The translations under genes were made by a program, and so were the position numbers. A model generated the notes under the pieces. It was not told the DNA's origin, made no database searches, and saw only the letters and a program-made list of their open reading frames with translations. From Oscillospiraceae bacterium (lineage in GTDB: Bacteria > Bacillota > Clostridia > UBA1381 > UBA9506): a stretch of DNA of 64,000 nucleotides. The DNA lies in the NCBI GenBank assembly GCA_015068905.1, contig SVJQ01000001.1, positions 1 through 64,000 of the forward strand, in the 5' to 3' direction. Positions 9,708 through 17,784 of the stretch are shown in pieces (within the stretch, counting starts at the first letter, position 1; the number at the start of each line of letters is the position of its first letter).

Positions 9708-9737
9708 TTGACAGAGAAAGAGTCTATCCGATACAAT
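9708..9737 (+). promoter_or_regulatory. Promoter of the HAD phosphatase/transposase pair
   Basis: TTGACA (9708-9713), an 18-base spacer and TACAAT (9732-9737) precede the TTG start at 9769 by 31 bases. Confidence 0.65.
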
Positions 9738-9768
9738 AAAGATATTATGACATAAAGGACTGAGAAAT

Positions 9769-10407
9769 TTGTATTATGTATTTGATATGGACGGGGTTTT
9801 GGTGCGGTCAGCATCAGTAACGATTCATGCTGCACAGTTGATTTTAGAAGAATACGGCATCACGGCAGAGCCTTCTGAATTTGCCCCCTTTATCGGTGCA
9901 GGGGAGGCTCGGTTTATCGGCGGTGTAGCAGAAGCCCATGGCCTTACCTATGAGCCGGTTATGAAAGAAAAGCTGAATAACAAGTATGCTGAAATTGTTG
10001 GCGATGAACTGCCACCCTATCCAAGCGGCAAAAAGGTTTTAGAAAAGCTCAGGGAGCAAGGAGTGAAATTTGCTTTGGCTTCCAGCGCGGACATGGTTAA
10101 AATTAAAGCCAATTTAGGTGCGGCAGGGATTCCTCTTGATTGGTTTTCTGCCATTGCCTCAGGGGAGGATGCCGAACGCAAAAAACCGGCGCCGGATATT
10201 TTTCTGGCGGCGGCAAAACGTTTGGGGGCTGACCCAAAGGACTGCCTTGTGGTGGAAGATGCCATCAACGGCATTGAGGCGGCACGGTCGGCAGGGATGA
10301 AGGTTGTGACTATTACCTCTTATTTTGACAGAGAAACTCTGAAGAAGCACCAGCCCGATGCAGTCATTGATGATTTGATGGAGCTTTTGGAGGTAGAAAT
10401 AAAGTGA
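9769..10407 (+). CDS. HAD-family phosphatase or beta-phosphoglucomutase-like protein
   Basis: A 212-residue HAD hydrolase of the subclass with a helical cap. Motif I is FDMDGVLV near residue 5 (nucleophile and acid Asp), motif II is LASSAD, and motifs III/IV are the Lys in ERKKPAPDIF and VVEDAINGIEAARSAGM. This pattern fits beta-phosphoglucomutases and small sugar-phosphate phosphatases; the substrate cannot be told from sequence. The start is TTG at 9769 with AAAGGA nine bases before it. Its stop TGA shares a base with the ATG of the following transposase gene, so the two are translationally coupled, an unusual pairing. Confidence 0.9.
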   Translation: MYYVFDMDGVLVRSASVTIHAAQLILEEYGITAEPSEFAPFIGAGEARFIGGVAEAHGLTYEPVMKEKLNNKYAEIVGDELPPYPSGKKVLEKLREQGVKFALASSADMVKIKANLGAAGIPLDWFSAIASGEDAERKKPAPDIFLAAAKRLGADPKDCLVVEDAINGIEAARSAGMKVVTITSYFDRETLKKHQPDAVIDDLMELLEVEIK

Positions 10408-10922
10408 TGCATGATTTGCCAAAACGGAAACCAACAAGGTTGCATGGATATGATTATAGTTCGCCAGGTGTGTATTTTGTGACGGTGTGTACAAAAGGGC
10501 GCAGGGAGTTGTTGTCAAAAATTGTAGGGACCGGCGTCCTCGACGGTCCAAAGAACTTTCTGACATCTTATGGTGAAATTGCGCATAAACATTTGGTGGG
10601 TATGAGCGATTTTTATGATAATGTTAAAATAGATAAATTTATTATTATGCCAAATCATATTCATTTATTGATTCATATACATGAAGGGAAAAGGGGAAAC
10701 GGACCGTCGTGGACGCCGGTCCCTACGAATTCCTTAATTGTACGACTTATCAGTACCTTTAAAAGATTTTGCAACAAAGAGTATGGTGAAAATATTTGGC
10801 AACGTTCATTTCATGACCATATTATCCGCAATGAGCAGGATTATCTAAAAATATGGAATTACATAGACACAAACGCCGATAAGTGGGAACAGGATTGTTT
10901 TTATGTAAAAGAAAAGGAGTAG
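10407..10922 (+). CDS. RAYT / IS200-type Y1 transposase
   Basis: A 171-residue HUH single-strand transposase of the REP-associated family. The metal-binding HUH motif is MPNHIHLLI, and the catalytic tyrosine is probably in NEQDYLKIWNYID, followed by DKWEQD near the C-terminus. ATG 10407 overlaps the stop of the HAD gene; GGAGGTAG at 10389-10396 supports it, and a GTG one codon earlier is possible. The coding sequence contains two near-perfect inverted copies of a 26-bp sequence (10524-10549 and 10701-10726), translated as VGTGVLDGP and GPSWTPVPT. Such proteins normally act on REP-like hairpins, so the internal repeats may be substrate-like sequences. Confidence 0.88.
   Translation: MHDLPKRKPTRLHGYDYSSPGVYFVTVCTKGRRELLSKIVGTGVLDGPKNFLTSYGEIAHKHLVGMSDFYDNVKIDKFIIMPNHIHLLIHIHEGKRGNGPSWTPVPTNSLIVRLISTFKRFCNKEYGENIWQRSFHDHIIRNEQDYLKIWNYIDTNADKWEQDCFYVKEKE
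10524..10549 (+). repeat. Left arm of 26-bp inverted repeat inside the transposase gene
   Basis: The arm begins GTAGGGACCGGCGTCC and ends GACGGTCC. Its reverse complement matches 10701-10726 at 25 of 26 positions, although both lie in coding sequence. Confidence 0.9.
10701..10726 (+). repeat. Right arm of 26-bp inverted repeat inside the transposase gene
   Basis: The arm begins GGACCGTC and ends GGACGCCGGTCCCTAC, the reverse complement of the left arm with one mismatch. The arms are separated by 151 bases. Confidence 0.9.
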
Positions 10923-10943
10923 CCTTTTGGCGACTCCTTTTTT
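10912..10943 (+). terminator. Terminator overlapping the transposase stop codon
   Basis: AAAAGGAGTAGCC pairs with GGCGACTCCTTTT around a TTTT loop, with one A.G mismatch, and is followed by more T. The left arm includes the transposase stop codon (10920-10922). Confidence 0.7.
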
Positions 10944-10968
10944 AGGACTGATAGAAAAATTGTGCAGA

Positions 10969-11026
10969 TTGGACAAACTGAACCCGTAGGCGTGCTTTGG
11001 CACGCTGAGAGGTGAAGTTTGTCCAA
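10969..11026. repeat. Long imperfect palindrome between transposase and hydrogenase genes
   Basis: TTGGACAAACT (10969-10979) pairs exactly with AGTTTGTCCAA (11016-11026), and an inner perfect hairpin GCGTGC-TTTG-GCACGC lies at 10990-11005. There is no T-run, so it is not an ordinary terminator. Its position next to a RAYT gene suggests a REP-like or transposase-recognised element. Confidence 0.7.
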
Positions 11027-11044
11027 AACACAAGGCATAAAAAT

Positions 11045-11078
11045 AGAAGGAATTTGTCAAACGACAAATTCCTTCTTT
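11045..11078. terminator. Bidirectional terminator downstream of hydA
   Basis: A 14-base perfect stem (AGAAGGAATTTGTC with GACAAATTCCTTCT) closes on an AAAC loop (11059-11062). It is flanked by T-rich sequence and lies about 95 bases beyond the hydA stop on the minus strand. Confidence 0.75.
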
Positions 11079-11173
11079 AATTTTGAACTATTTTAATGTT
11101 CGCAGCCTAAACCAAAGGCTTTTATATGTTTCGTTTGCCTTGTGTGCTGTACACATTTTGCTACAGTTCTATA

Positions 11174-12916
11174 TTAATATTTGGGTCTTTCCTGATAATG
11201 TGTATGCAGGAGTTTGTGTGACTTGTGACCACAGGGTTCGCCCAGATATTCCTCATACAGCTTTTTGATGTAGGGATTTTCGTGGGACTTTCTGAGGCCG
11301 GCAGCCTTATCTTCAGCATACAGAGCCTTAGCACGTTCTGCCTTTAAGTCAATTTCAGCAGCAACCTTTGCAGGCTGAATCGGCTGACCACCACCGGTTA
11401 CGCAACCGCCGGGGCAACCCATGATTTCGATGAAGTGATAGTTAGCTTTGCCTTCACGAATGCTGTTAAGCAGCTTTCTTGCGTTGCCCAGACCGTGAGC
11501 AACAGCAACGTTAACATCCATATCACCGATTTTAACGGTAGCTTCTTTAATGCCTTCAGTACCACGAACTTCGGTATAATCAACCTTGTCTAAGGACTGA
11601 CCGGTCAGTACGTCAGCAACGGTACGCAGAGCAGCTTCCATAACACCGCCGGTAGCACCGAAGATAACGCCGGCGCCGGTAGCTTCATCACCGAAGGGTG
11701 AATCAAAGACCGCGTCTTCCAGCTCGTTGAACTTAAGACCAGCTTCTTTAATCATCTTAGCCAGTTCGCGAGTTGTGATAACTGCATCAACATCAGGATA
11801 GCCTGTGCCGGAGAGTTCGGGGCGCTGAGCTTCGAACTTCTTAGCAGTACAGGGCATTACAGATACAACGTAGATATCTTTCGGGTCGATACCAGCTTTT
11901 TCAGCATAGTAGGACTTTAAGATTGCACCGTACATCTCGTGAGGAGATTTAGCGGAAGATAAGTTGTCCAAAAAGTCGGGGAAGTTATGTTCACAGAACT
12001 TAACCCAACCCGGGCTACAGGAAGTGATTAAGGGGAGCTTGCCGCCGTTCTTAATACGGTTTAACAGCTCGGTACCTTCTTCCATAATTGTCAGGTCAGC
12101 AGCAAAGTCTGTATCGAAAACCTTGTCAAAGCCAAGTGCTTTTAAAGCAGCTGCCATCTTGCCGGTAACAGGAGTACCGATGGGGAGACCAAACTCTTCA
12201 CCCAGCGCAGCACGAACAGCAGGAGCTGTCTGAACAACAACGTGCTTGGTTTCGTCAGCTAAAGCCTTCCAAACGGGAGCTAAGCCGTCTTTTTCATACA
12301 GCGCGCCAACGGGGCAGACAGAGATACACTGACCGCACATTGCACAATCTGTTTCATTTAAGCTCTTTTCAAAAGCGCTGCCGATTTTGGTGTTAAAGCC
12401 TCTCTGTGTTGCGTCGATTGCACCAACAGTCTGAACCTTTTTACAAACTGCAATACAACGACGGCAGAGGATACATTTGCTGTTGTCGCGAACGATAGAG
12501 GGAGAAACATCGTCAATGGTAGACGGTGTCTGTGCACCTTCGTAAGGCAGCTCAGTAACGTTTAATTCTTCAGCTAAGGTCTGCAGTTCGCAGTTTCTGT
12601 TTCTTGCACAGGTCAAGCACTTTTTGTTGTGGTTAGAAAGCATCAGCTCTAAGACTGCCTTTCTTGCCTTTCTAACACGTTCGGTCTGAGTGAATACCTC
12701 CATACCTTCGTTAACGGGGTATACACAAGCGGTAACCAGTGTTCTTGCACCTTTTACCTCAACCAGACACATTCTACATGCGCCGATTTCGTTAATATCT
12801 TTTAAATAGCAAAGCGTGGGGATGTCAATACCTGCTGAACGAGCAGCCTGCAGGATAGTGTAATCCTTCGGTACTGAAATGCTTTTGCCGTTAATTGAAA
12901 TTGTAACCATTTCCAT
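11174..12916 (-). CDS. hydA: [FeFe] hydrogenase catalytic subunit HydA
   Basis: The 580-residue catalytic subunit of an NAD-linked, probably electron-bifurcating hydrogenase. The N-terminus has a plant-type [2Fe-2S] set (CYLKDINEIGACRMC and later C), the His-cysteine cluster motif HNKKCLTCARNRNC, and two [4Fe-4S] sets (CILCRRCIAVC, CAMCGQCISVC). The H-cluster motifs are TSCSPGW, MPCTAKKFE and GCPGGCVTGGGQ. It ends near HKLLHTHY without the extra C-terminal [2Fe-2S] domain seen in Thermotoga HydA. AGGAGG lies 11 bases before the ATG at 12916. It is last in the hydCBA operon, whose NuoF- and NuoE-like partners give NADH and ferredoxin coupling (known for HydABC complexes; bifurcation here is inferred). 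Confidence 0.96.
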   Translation of the reverse strand: MEMVTISINGKSISVPKDYTILQAARSAGIDIPTLCYLKDINEIGACRMCLVEVKGARTLVTACVYPVNEGMEVFTQTERVRKARKAVLELMLSNHNKKCLTCARNRNCELQTLAEELNVTELPYEGAQTPSTIDDVSPSIVRDNSKCILCRRCIAVCKKVQTVGAIDATQRGFNTKIGSAFEKSLNETDCAMCGQCISVCPVGALYEKDGLAPVWKALADETKHVVVQTAPAVRAALGEEFGLPIGTPVTGKMAAALKALGFDKVFDTDFAADLTIMEEGTELLNRIKNGGKLPLITSCSPGWVKFCEHNFPDFLDNLSSAKSPHEMYGAILKSYYAEKAGIDPKDIYVVSVMPCTAKKFEAQRPELSGTGYPDVDAVITTRELAKMIKEAGLKFNELEDAVFDSPFGDEATGAGVIFGATGGVMEAALRTVADVLTGQSLDKVDYTEVRGTEGIKEATVKIGDMDVNVAVAHGLGNARKLLNSIREGKANYHFIEIMGCPGGCVTGGGQPIQPAKVAAEIDLKAERAKALYAEDKAAGLRKSHENPYIKKLYEEYLGEPCGHKSHKLLHTHYQERPKY

Positions 12917-12937
12917 TTTAAATTCTTCCTCCTTTCC

Positions 12938-14821
12938 TTACTCAACAATGATTGCACCGAATTTACATTTTTCGATACAAGCACCACATTTAATACATTT
13001 GGAAGTGTCAATCGTGAAGGGACTCTTGATTTCGCCGGATATTGCGTTAACAGGACACTGTCTAGCACAGAGGCTGCAGCCCTTACATTTGTCAGCAACA
13101 ATCTTGTAGCTAACAAGTGCCTTACATACGCCGGCAGGACACTTTTTGTCAACAACGTGAGCTTCATATTCATCTCTGAAGAAGCGGATAGTTGAAAGAA
13201 TCGGGTTAGGAGCTGTCTGACCCAGACCGCACAGAGCAGATTCTTTAATAGAATAAGCCAGCTGTTCCAGCTTGTCGATATCTTCTAAAGTACCGTTACC
13301 CTTGGTGATTCTTTCCAGAATCTCAAGCATTCTCTTAATACCGATACGGCAGGGAGTACATTTACCGCAGGATTCGTCAACGGTGAACTCTAAGAAGAAC
13401 TTAGCGATGTCAACCATACAGTTGTCTTCGTCCATAACAATCAGACCACCGGAACCCATCATAGCACCGTTCTGAATCAGAGAGTCATAGTCGATGGGGA
13501 TATCCATTAAGGAAGCAGGGATACAACCGCCGGAAGGACCACCGGTCTGAGCTGCCTTGAACTTCTTACCATTGGGGATGCCACCACCGATTTCTTCAAC
13601 GATTTCGCGCAGGGTTGTACCCATGGGAACTTCTACAAGGCCGGTATTGTTGATCTTACCACCTAAAGCAAATACCTTAGTACCGGTGCTCTTTTCAGTA
13701 CCGATAGAGGTGAACCATTCAGCACCGTTTAAGATGATCTGCGGAATGTTTGCATAGGTTTCAACGTTATTTAAAAGGGTCGGTTTGCCCCACAGACCTT
13801 TAACAGCCGGGAACGGCGGACGGGGTCTGGGTTCGCCACGCATACCTTCGATAGAGGTCATCAGCGCTGTTTCTTCACCGCAGACGAAAGCACCTGCACC
13901 GAGGCGGATGTCTAAGTCGAAGTTAAAGTCAGTACCGAAGATGCCTTTACCTAAGAGGCCGTATTCACGAGCCTGGTCGATAGCGATCTGCAGACGTTTA
14001 ACTGCGATGGGGTATTCTGCACGGATGTAAATGTAACCCTGTTCAGCGTTTACAGCGTAAGCTGCGATTGCCATTGCTTCGATAACAGCATGGGGGTCAC
14101 CTTCCAAAACGCTTCTATCCATGAATGCACCCGGGTCACCTTCGTCGGCGTTACAGCAAACGTATTTGCCGATTACGTTGGGGGATTTAGCAGCCAGCAT
14201 CCATTTGATACCGGTGGGGAATCCGCCGCCGCCACGGCCACGAAGACCGGAGTCTTTAATCACGTCAATAACCTGTTCCGGTGTCATTTCAGTCAGAACC
14301 TTGGACAGGGCTTTGTAACCATCTAATGCTATGTATTCATCAATGTTTTCAGGGTCGATAACACCACAGTTACGCAGAGCGATACGCATCTGCTTTTTGT
14401 AGAAGTTGGTTTCGTTCAGAGATTTAATAGAATCTTCCTGAACGGTTTCTTCATACAAGAGGCGGGTTACGATGTTACCCTTTACCAGATGTTCGTCAAC
14501 GATTTCAGCTACATCTTCTACCTGAACGGTGCTGTAGAAAGCGCCTTCGGGGTAAACGATAACGATGGGGCCTAAGGCACACAGACCAAAGCAACCGGTC
14601 TGGATAACCTTAACTTCATTTTCAAGACCCTTTGCAGCAATCTGATCATTAAATTCTTTAATGATTTTCGGGCTGCTTGATGAGGTACAGCCTGTACCAC
14701 CGCAGACCAAAACTGTTGCTCTGACAGAATCTGCATGGTCGCATGCGCTGTCTTCTTTACGCATATCGACAAAGTCTTTCATTTTGCTTTTTATTGCTTC
14801 AAGCTCAGCTAAACTTTTCAT
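12938..14821 (-). CDS. hydB: Hydrogenase NuoF-like subunit HydB
   Basis: A 627-residue flavin and iron-sulfur subunit that binds NAD(H) and FMN in the HydABC hydrogenase. In order: a thioredoxin-like [2Fe-2S] domain (CGGTGCTSS, then CFGLC), the NuoF FMN/NADH fold with GRGGGGFPTG and a NADEGDPGAF-type segment, the [4Fe-4S] motif SCGKCTPCRIG, and a C-terminal two-cluster ferredoxin domain (CKGCSLCARQC and CIKCGACIEKC). An upstream in-frame start at 14875 exists, but GGAGA directly before ATG 14821 and a normal N-terminus (MKSLAELEAIK) favour the shorter form. Twenty-one bases separate it from hydA. Confidence 0.95.
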   Translation of the reverse strand: MKSLAELEAIKSKMKDFVDMRKEDSACDHADSVRATVLVCGGTGCTSSSSPKIIKEFNDQIAAKGLENEVKVIQTGCFGLCALGPIVIVYPEGAFYSTVQVEDVAEIVDEHLVKGNIVTRLLYEETVQEDSIKSLNETNFYKKQMRIALRNCGVIDPENIDEYIALDGYKALSKVLTEMTPEQVIDVIKDSGLRGRGGGGFPTGIKWMLAAKSPNVIGKYVCCNADEGDPGAFMDRSVLEGDPHAVIEAMAIAAYAVNAEQGYIYIRAEYPIAVKRLQIAIDQAREYGLLGKGIFGTDFNFDLDIRLGAGAFVCGEETALMTSIEGMRGEPRPRPPFPAVKGLWGKPTLLNNVETYANIPQIILNGAEWFTSIGTEKSTGTKVFALGGKINNTGLVEVPMGTTLREIVEEIGGGIPNGKKFKAAQTGGPSGGCIPASLMDIPIDYDSLIQNGAMMGSGGLIVMDEDNCMVDIAKFFLEFTVDESCGKCTPCRIGIKRMLEILERITKGNGTLEDIDKLEQLAYSIKESALCGLGQTAPNPILSTIRFFRDEYEAHVVDKKCPAGVCKALVSYKIVADKCKGCSLCARQCPVNAISGEIKSPFTIDTSKCIKCGACIEKCKFGAIIVE

Positions 14822-14884
14822 ATTCAATCTCCATTTCCCACTGCGGCAAACCGCAGATGTTATTTTTTTGCACAAAAATTGTGC

Positions 14885-15382
14885 TTAGTCGGTGTACTTT
14901 GACAGAATTCTGTCAACATCATCAACAGTCAGCTTACCGTAAACTTCGTCATTGACAGTTAAAACGGGAGCCAGACCGCAGGCACCGATACAACGGGTAG
15001 CCTCAATGGAGAACTTGCCGTCGGGTGTGCAGGTGCTGTCACCTGTGAGACCGATTTTTTCTTTAATTTTATTGAAAATATCGCCTGAACCTTTAACGTA
15101 GCAGGCAGTACCCAGACAAACGCCAATGTGGTATTTCCCCTTGGGCTCGGTAGTAAACTGGGTGTAGAAAGTGACTACGCCGTAAATCTCAGCCATGGGT
15201 ACATCCAGATTTTTAGAAATCATGGACTGAACCTCGATGGGCAGATACCCGTAAATGTCCTGTGCTTCATGCAGAACAGGGATGAGGGCGCCGTCTGTTC
15301 CTTTGTGGCGAGCGATGACTTCCATCAGCTGCGCTTCTTGCTCTTTGGTGCCGTTAAAAGCAACCGTTCCTTGTTTGTTCAA
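14885..15382 (-). CDS. hydC: Hydrogenase NuoE-like subunit HydC
   Basis: The 165-residue thioredoxin-fold [2Fe-2S] subunit of the hydrogenase, passing electrons between the flavin subunit and the cluster chain. The four ligands are in CLGTACYVKGS and TRCIGACGLAP. The N-terminal helical domain (HEAQDIYGYLPIEVQ) is typical of NuoE. The start is TTG at 15382, supported by AAGGGGGT eight bases upstream; no ATG follows at a sensible distance. It is the first gene of hydCBA. A short GC hairpin (CTGCGG/CCGCAG) lies between this gene and hydB. Confidence 0.94.
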   Translation of the reverse strand: MNKQGTVAFNGTKEQEAQLMEVIARHKGTDGALIPVLHEAQDIYGYLPIEVQSMISKNLDVPMAEIYGVVTFYTQFTTEPKGKYHIGVCLGTACYVKGSGDIFNKIKEKIGLTGDSTCTPDGKFSIEATRCIGACGLAPVLTVNDEVYGKLTVDDVDRILSKYTD

Positions 15383-15458
15383 GAAAAATTACCCCCTTAT
15401 AGTTAGTTGCGCAGAAAAATCTGCGATATTTATGGTATTTGTCGGCCCTAAGAGAGGT

Positions 15459-15476
15459 TTGTTAATACTTTAACAA
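15459..15476. promoter_or_regulatory. Rex operator upstream of hydCBA
   Basis: TTGTTAA-TACT-TTAACAA at 15459-15476 is a perfect inverted repeat matching the known consensus for the redox repressor Rex (TTGTTAA-N4-TTAACAA). It lies about 77 bases before the hydC start and 20-30 bases downstream of a minus-strand TATAAT (complement of 15498-15503 region), where a bound repressor would block transcription. Rex releases DNA when NADH is high, so hydrogenase expression would follow the NADH/NAD ratio. Confidence 0.85.
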
Positions 15477-15494
15477 ATAAATCTCCAGAACCTT

Positions 15495-15530
15495 ATTTAT
15501 TATACCACTACAAAATCAAAAAGTCCATAC
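15495..15530 (-). promoter_or_regulatory. Likely hydCBA promoter
   Basis: Reading the minus strand, TGGACT is followed after 17 bases by a good TATAAT box (GTGGTATAAT). The -35 is weak. The rest of the 325-base gap between hydC and truB is AT-rich and holds a small CGCAGA/TCTGCG hairpin at 15411-15426 in the hydC leader and a TACAAT box at 15663-15668 that may belong to truB. Confidence 0.5.
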
Positions 15531-15719
15531 TTATTTATTATAATTTTATTAAATTTATTGATTTTTGGCGATTTTCATAAAAAAATAAGCCTCTTCTGCT
15601 TGATTATAAATAAAAATAAAAAACTATTAAAATAAAGCTTTTCTTTACGGCTTTTTTATGATACAATGTATATAAGTATTAAATAAATTTAAAAGCATTG
15701 TTTTAACGTGCAGAGCAGG

Positions 15720-16634
15720 ATGGACAGGGGTGAGTGTTTGCTCGGAATTATTAACTTACATAAGCCGGCGGGCAAAACATCACACGATATGGTCTCTTTT
15801 GTGAGGAAAACATTAGGGTTAAAGCGTGTCGGGCATGCAGGGACTTTGGATCCTGATGCAACGGGTGTGCTTCCTGTTTTAGTCGGCAAGGCAACAAGCC
15901 TTTCAGACCTTTTGACTGAAAAAACAAAAACCTATGTTGCCACGGTGCGATTGGGCGTTGAAACCGACACCTATGATTCGTCGGGGCAGGTGACAAACCG
16001 TTCTGACAAACGACCGACTGAAGCGGAAATCTGCGAGGCGGCAAAAGGCTTTTTGGGTGATATTTCTCAGGTGCCCCCTATGTATTCTGCCATCAAGGTT
16101 GGTGGCAAAAAGCTGTATGAGCTGGCGCGTAAGGGTGAGACCGTTACAGTAAAGCCAAGAGAAGTCACAATTTATAGTCTTCGTTGTTTTGGTTTTGGTG
16201 AAGATACATTTTCTATGGAGGTCAGTTGCTCCAAGGGGACTTACATTCGCTCTCTGTGTCACGACTTAGGTCGTGCCCTCGGGACATGTGCCTGTATGGA
16301 TGCTTTGGTCAGAACACAGAGCGGACCTTTTCTCATAGAAAATGCATACACGCCTGAAGACATTGAGCAGGCAGTGCAGGGTGGGAAACTTGAGCAGATT
16401 CTGTTGCCGCCTGAGGTGGTGCTTTCGGGCTATCCGGCGGTAACACTTACCGAACAAACAGTTTTGAAAATCAAAAACGGTCTCAGAATGCGACCGGATC
16501 AGCTTGGTATTTCAGATGCCAAGGAGGGTGACATTTTTCGCCTGTATGACGGGGAAAGCCTTCTTTGCCTTGTGAAGGCCATTCAAAGTGAAAATGCCTT
16601 GGTGCTTTCTATTGAAAAAACATTTTTTGGCTGA
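15720..16634 (+). CDS. truB: tRNA pseudouridine-55 synthase TruB
   Basis: Modifies U55 in the T-loop of tRNAs. The catalytic aspartate is in HAGTLDPDATGVLPV, preceded by the family start LGIINLHKPAGKTSHD. The KVGGKKLYELARKG and CSKGTYIRSLCHDLG segments are also typical. The C-terminal PUA-like region is present. The start is uncertain: ATG 15720 (304 residues) has a close AGCAGG, while a GTG at 15708 adds four codons. It is followed by ribF, a common pair. Confidence 0.94.
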   Translation: MDRGECLLGIINLHKPAGKTSHDMVSFVRKTLGLKRVGHAGTLDPDATGVLPVLVGKATSLSDLLTEKTKTYVATVRLGVETDTYDSSGQVTNRSDKRPTEAEICEAAKGFLGDISQVPPMYSAIKVGGKKLYELARKGETVTVKPREVTIYSLRCFGFGEDTFSMEVSCSKGTYIRSLCHDLGRALGTCACMDALVRTQSGPFLIENAYTPEDIEQAVQGGKLEQILLPPEVVLSGYPAVTLTEQTVLKIKNGLRMRPDQLGISDAKEGDIFRLYDGESLLCLVKAIQSENALVLSIEKTFFG

Positions 16635-16702
16635 GTCAAATTTCTTCGACGGCAGATGCCGGGCGAAGACGATAATATATATTATAAGGGGAGGTAATTC
16701 AA

Positions 16703-17614
16703 ATGAATACGGTTTGGTATGATTACAGCAAAATCGAATCCAGAAACGGCACAGCGGTTGCGATGGGTAATTTCGATGGTCTCCACAAAGGACATATGAA
16801 ATTATTATCCATGCTGATGGATGTGGCACAGGATAATGGTCTGCATTCAGTGGCATACACCTTTGATGTGCATCCTATCAATGTTATCAAAGGGGCTAAC
16901 ACCCTAAAGCTTATTGCTGACAATGACTATAAGCAAGAGCTTTTATCTTCCTGCAATTTAGATACGCTGTTCTTTGAAAAGTTCGAAGATGTCAAAGATC
17001 TTTCTCCCGAGGAATTCGTGCGTGATGTATTGGTTGGAAAACTGAATATGAAGGTTGCTGTTGTGGGCTTACATAACCACTATGGCAAAAATTCAGAAGG
17101 CGATGTGAAATTGCTCAGAGAACTGGGTCAGAAATACGGTTTTCTGGTGCATATGATCAAGCCTTTATATTTTGACGATATTTTGTGCTCCAGCACAAAA
17201 ATCCGTGAGCTGATTGAAGTCGGCGATGTGGAAATGGCGGCTGAACTGTTAGGTCGTCCTTTCAAAATCACAAAGCCTGTTGTAGTTGGTAAAAAGCTTG
17301 GCAGAGAGCTGGGTTATCCCACAGCCAATATGGTTCCCGAACCGGGTCAACTGATTCCGAAAGTTGGCGTGTATGCGTCTAACGCCTATGTTGACGGCGA
17401 TGCATATAAATCCATCACAAACGTTGGTTATGCACCCACAGCCGGCGGTGGTGACCTTCAGGTTGAAACCCACATTATCGGCTTTGACGGCGATGTTTAT
17501 AATGAAACTCTGGAAATTGAATTTTTATATAAAGTCAGAGACGAACAAAACTTTGGCAGCTTAGATGAGCTTAAAGCACAGCTTGCTGAAGATGTAAAAG
17601 TAAGATTGTCATAA
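16703..17614 (+). CDS. ribF: Bifunctional riboflavin kinase / FAD synthetase
   Basis: Makes FMN from riboflavin and then FAD. The N-terminal nucleotidyltransferase domain has AMGNFDGLHKGHMKLL near residue 20 and the SSTKIRELI motif near residue 170. The C-terminal flavokinase domain has GRELGYPTANM and the VETHIIGFDGDVY stretch. The product is 303 residues, the usual size. One family motif that is normally YGGFRFG-like is shortened here (VGLHNHYGKN). GGGGAGG precedes the ATG. It lies 68 bases after truB and is closed by a strong terminator. Confidence 0.94.
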   Translation: MNTVWYDYSKIESRNGTAVAMGNFDGLHKGHMKLLSMLMDVAQDNGLHSVAYTFDVHPINVIKGANTLKLIADNDYKQELLSSCNLDTLFFEKFEDVKDLSPEEFVRDVLVGKLNMKVAVVGLHNHYGKNSEGDVKLLRELGQKYGFLVHMIKPLYFDDILCSSTKIRELIEVGDVEMAAELLGRPFKITKPVVVGKKLGRELGYPTANMVPEPGQLIPKVGVYASNAYVDGDAYKSITNVGYAPTAGGGDLQVETHIIGFDGDVYNETLEIEFLYKVRDEQNFGSLDELKAQLAEDVKVRLS

Positions 17615-17628
17615 TCAAAGGAATTTTA

Positions 17629-17668
17629 AAATCAGCCTTTGCGGTTATATGCAAAGGCTGATTTTTTT
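17629..17668 (+). terminator. Terminator after ribF
   Basis: A 14-base perfect stem (AAATCAGCCTTTGC with GCAAAGGCTGATTT) around an 8-base loop is followed by a T-run. Confidence 0.9.
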
Positions 17669-17697
17669 GCATACATGGCTGTTTTTAGCAAAAGGAA

Positions 17698-17726
17698 TTG
17701 ACAATGAAATAGCTGAATGGTATAAT
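17698..17726 (+). promoter_or_regulatory. Consensus promoter of the LCP-rsmA unit
   Basis: TTGACA (17698-17703), 17 bases, TATAAT (17721-17726): a full consensus sigma-A promoter, about 58 bases before the LCP gene. Confidence 0.85.
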
Positions 17727-17784
17727 GTAAAGTGATTCTTTTTAACAATTAGGATGCTTGTACATAAGCGAAAGGACATAGGTA

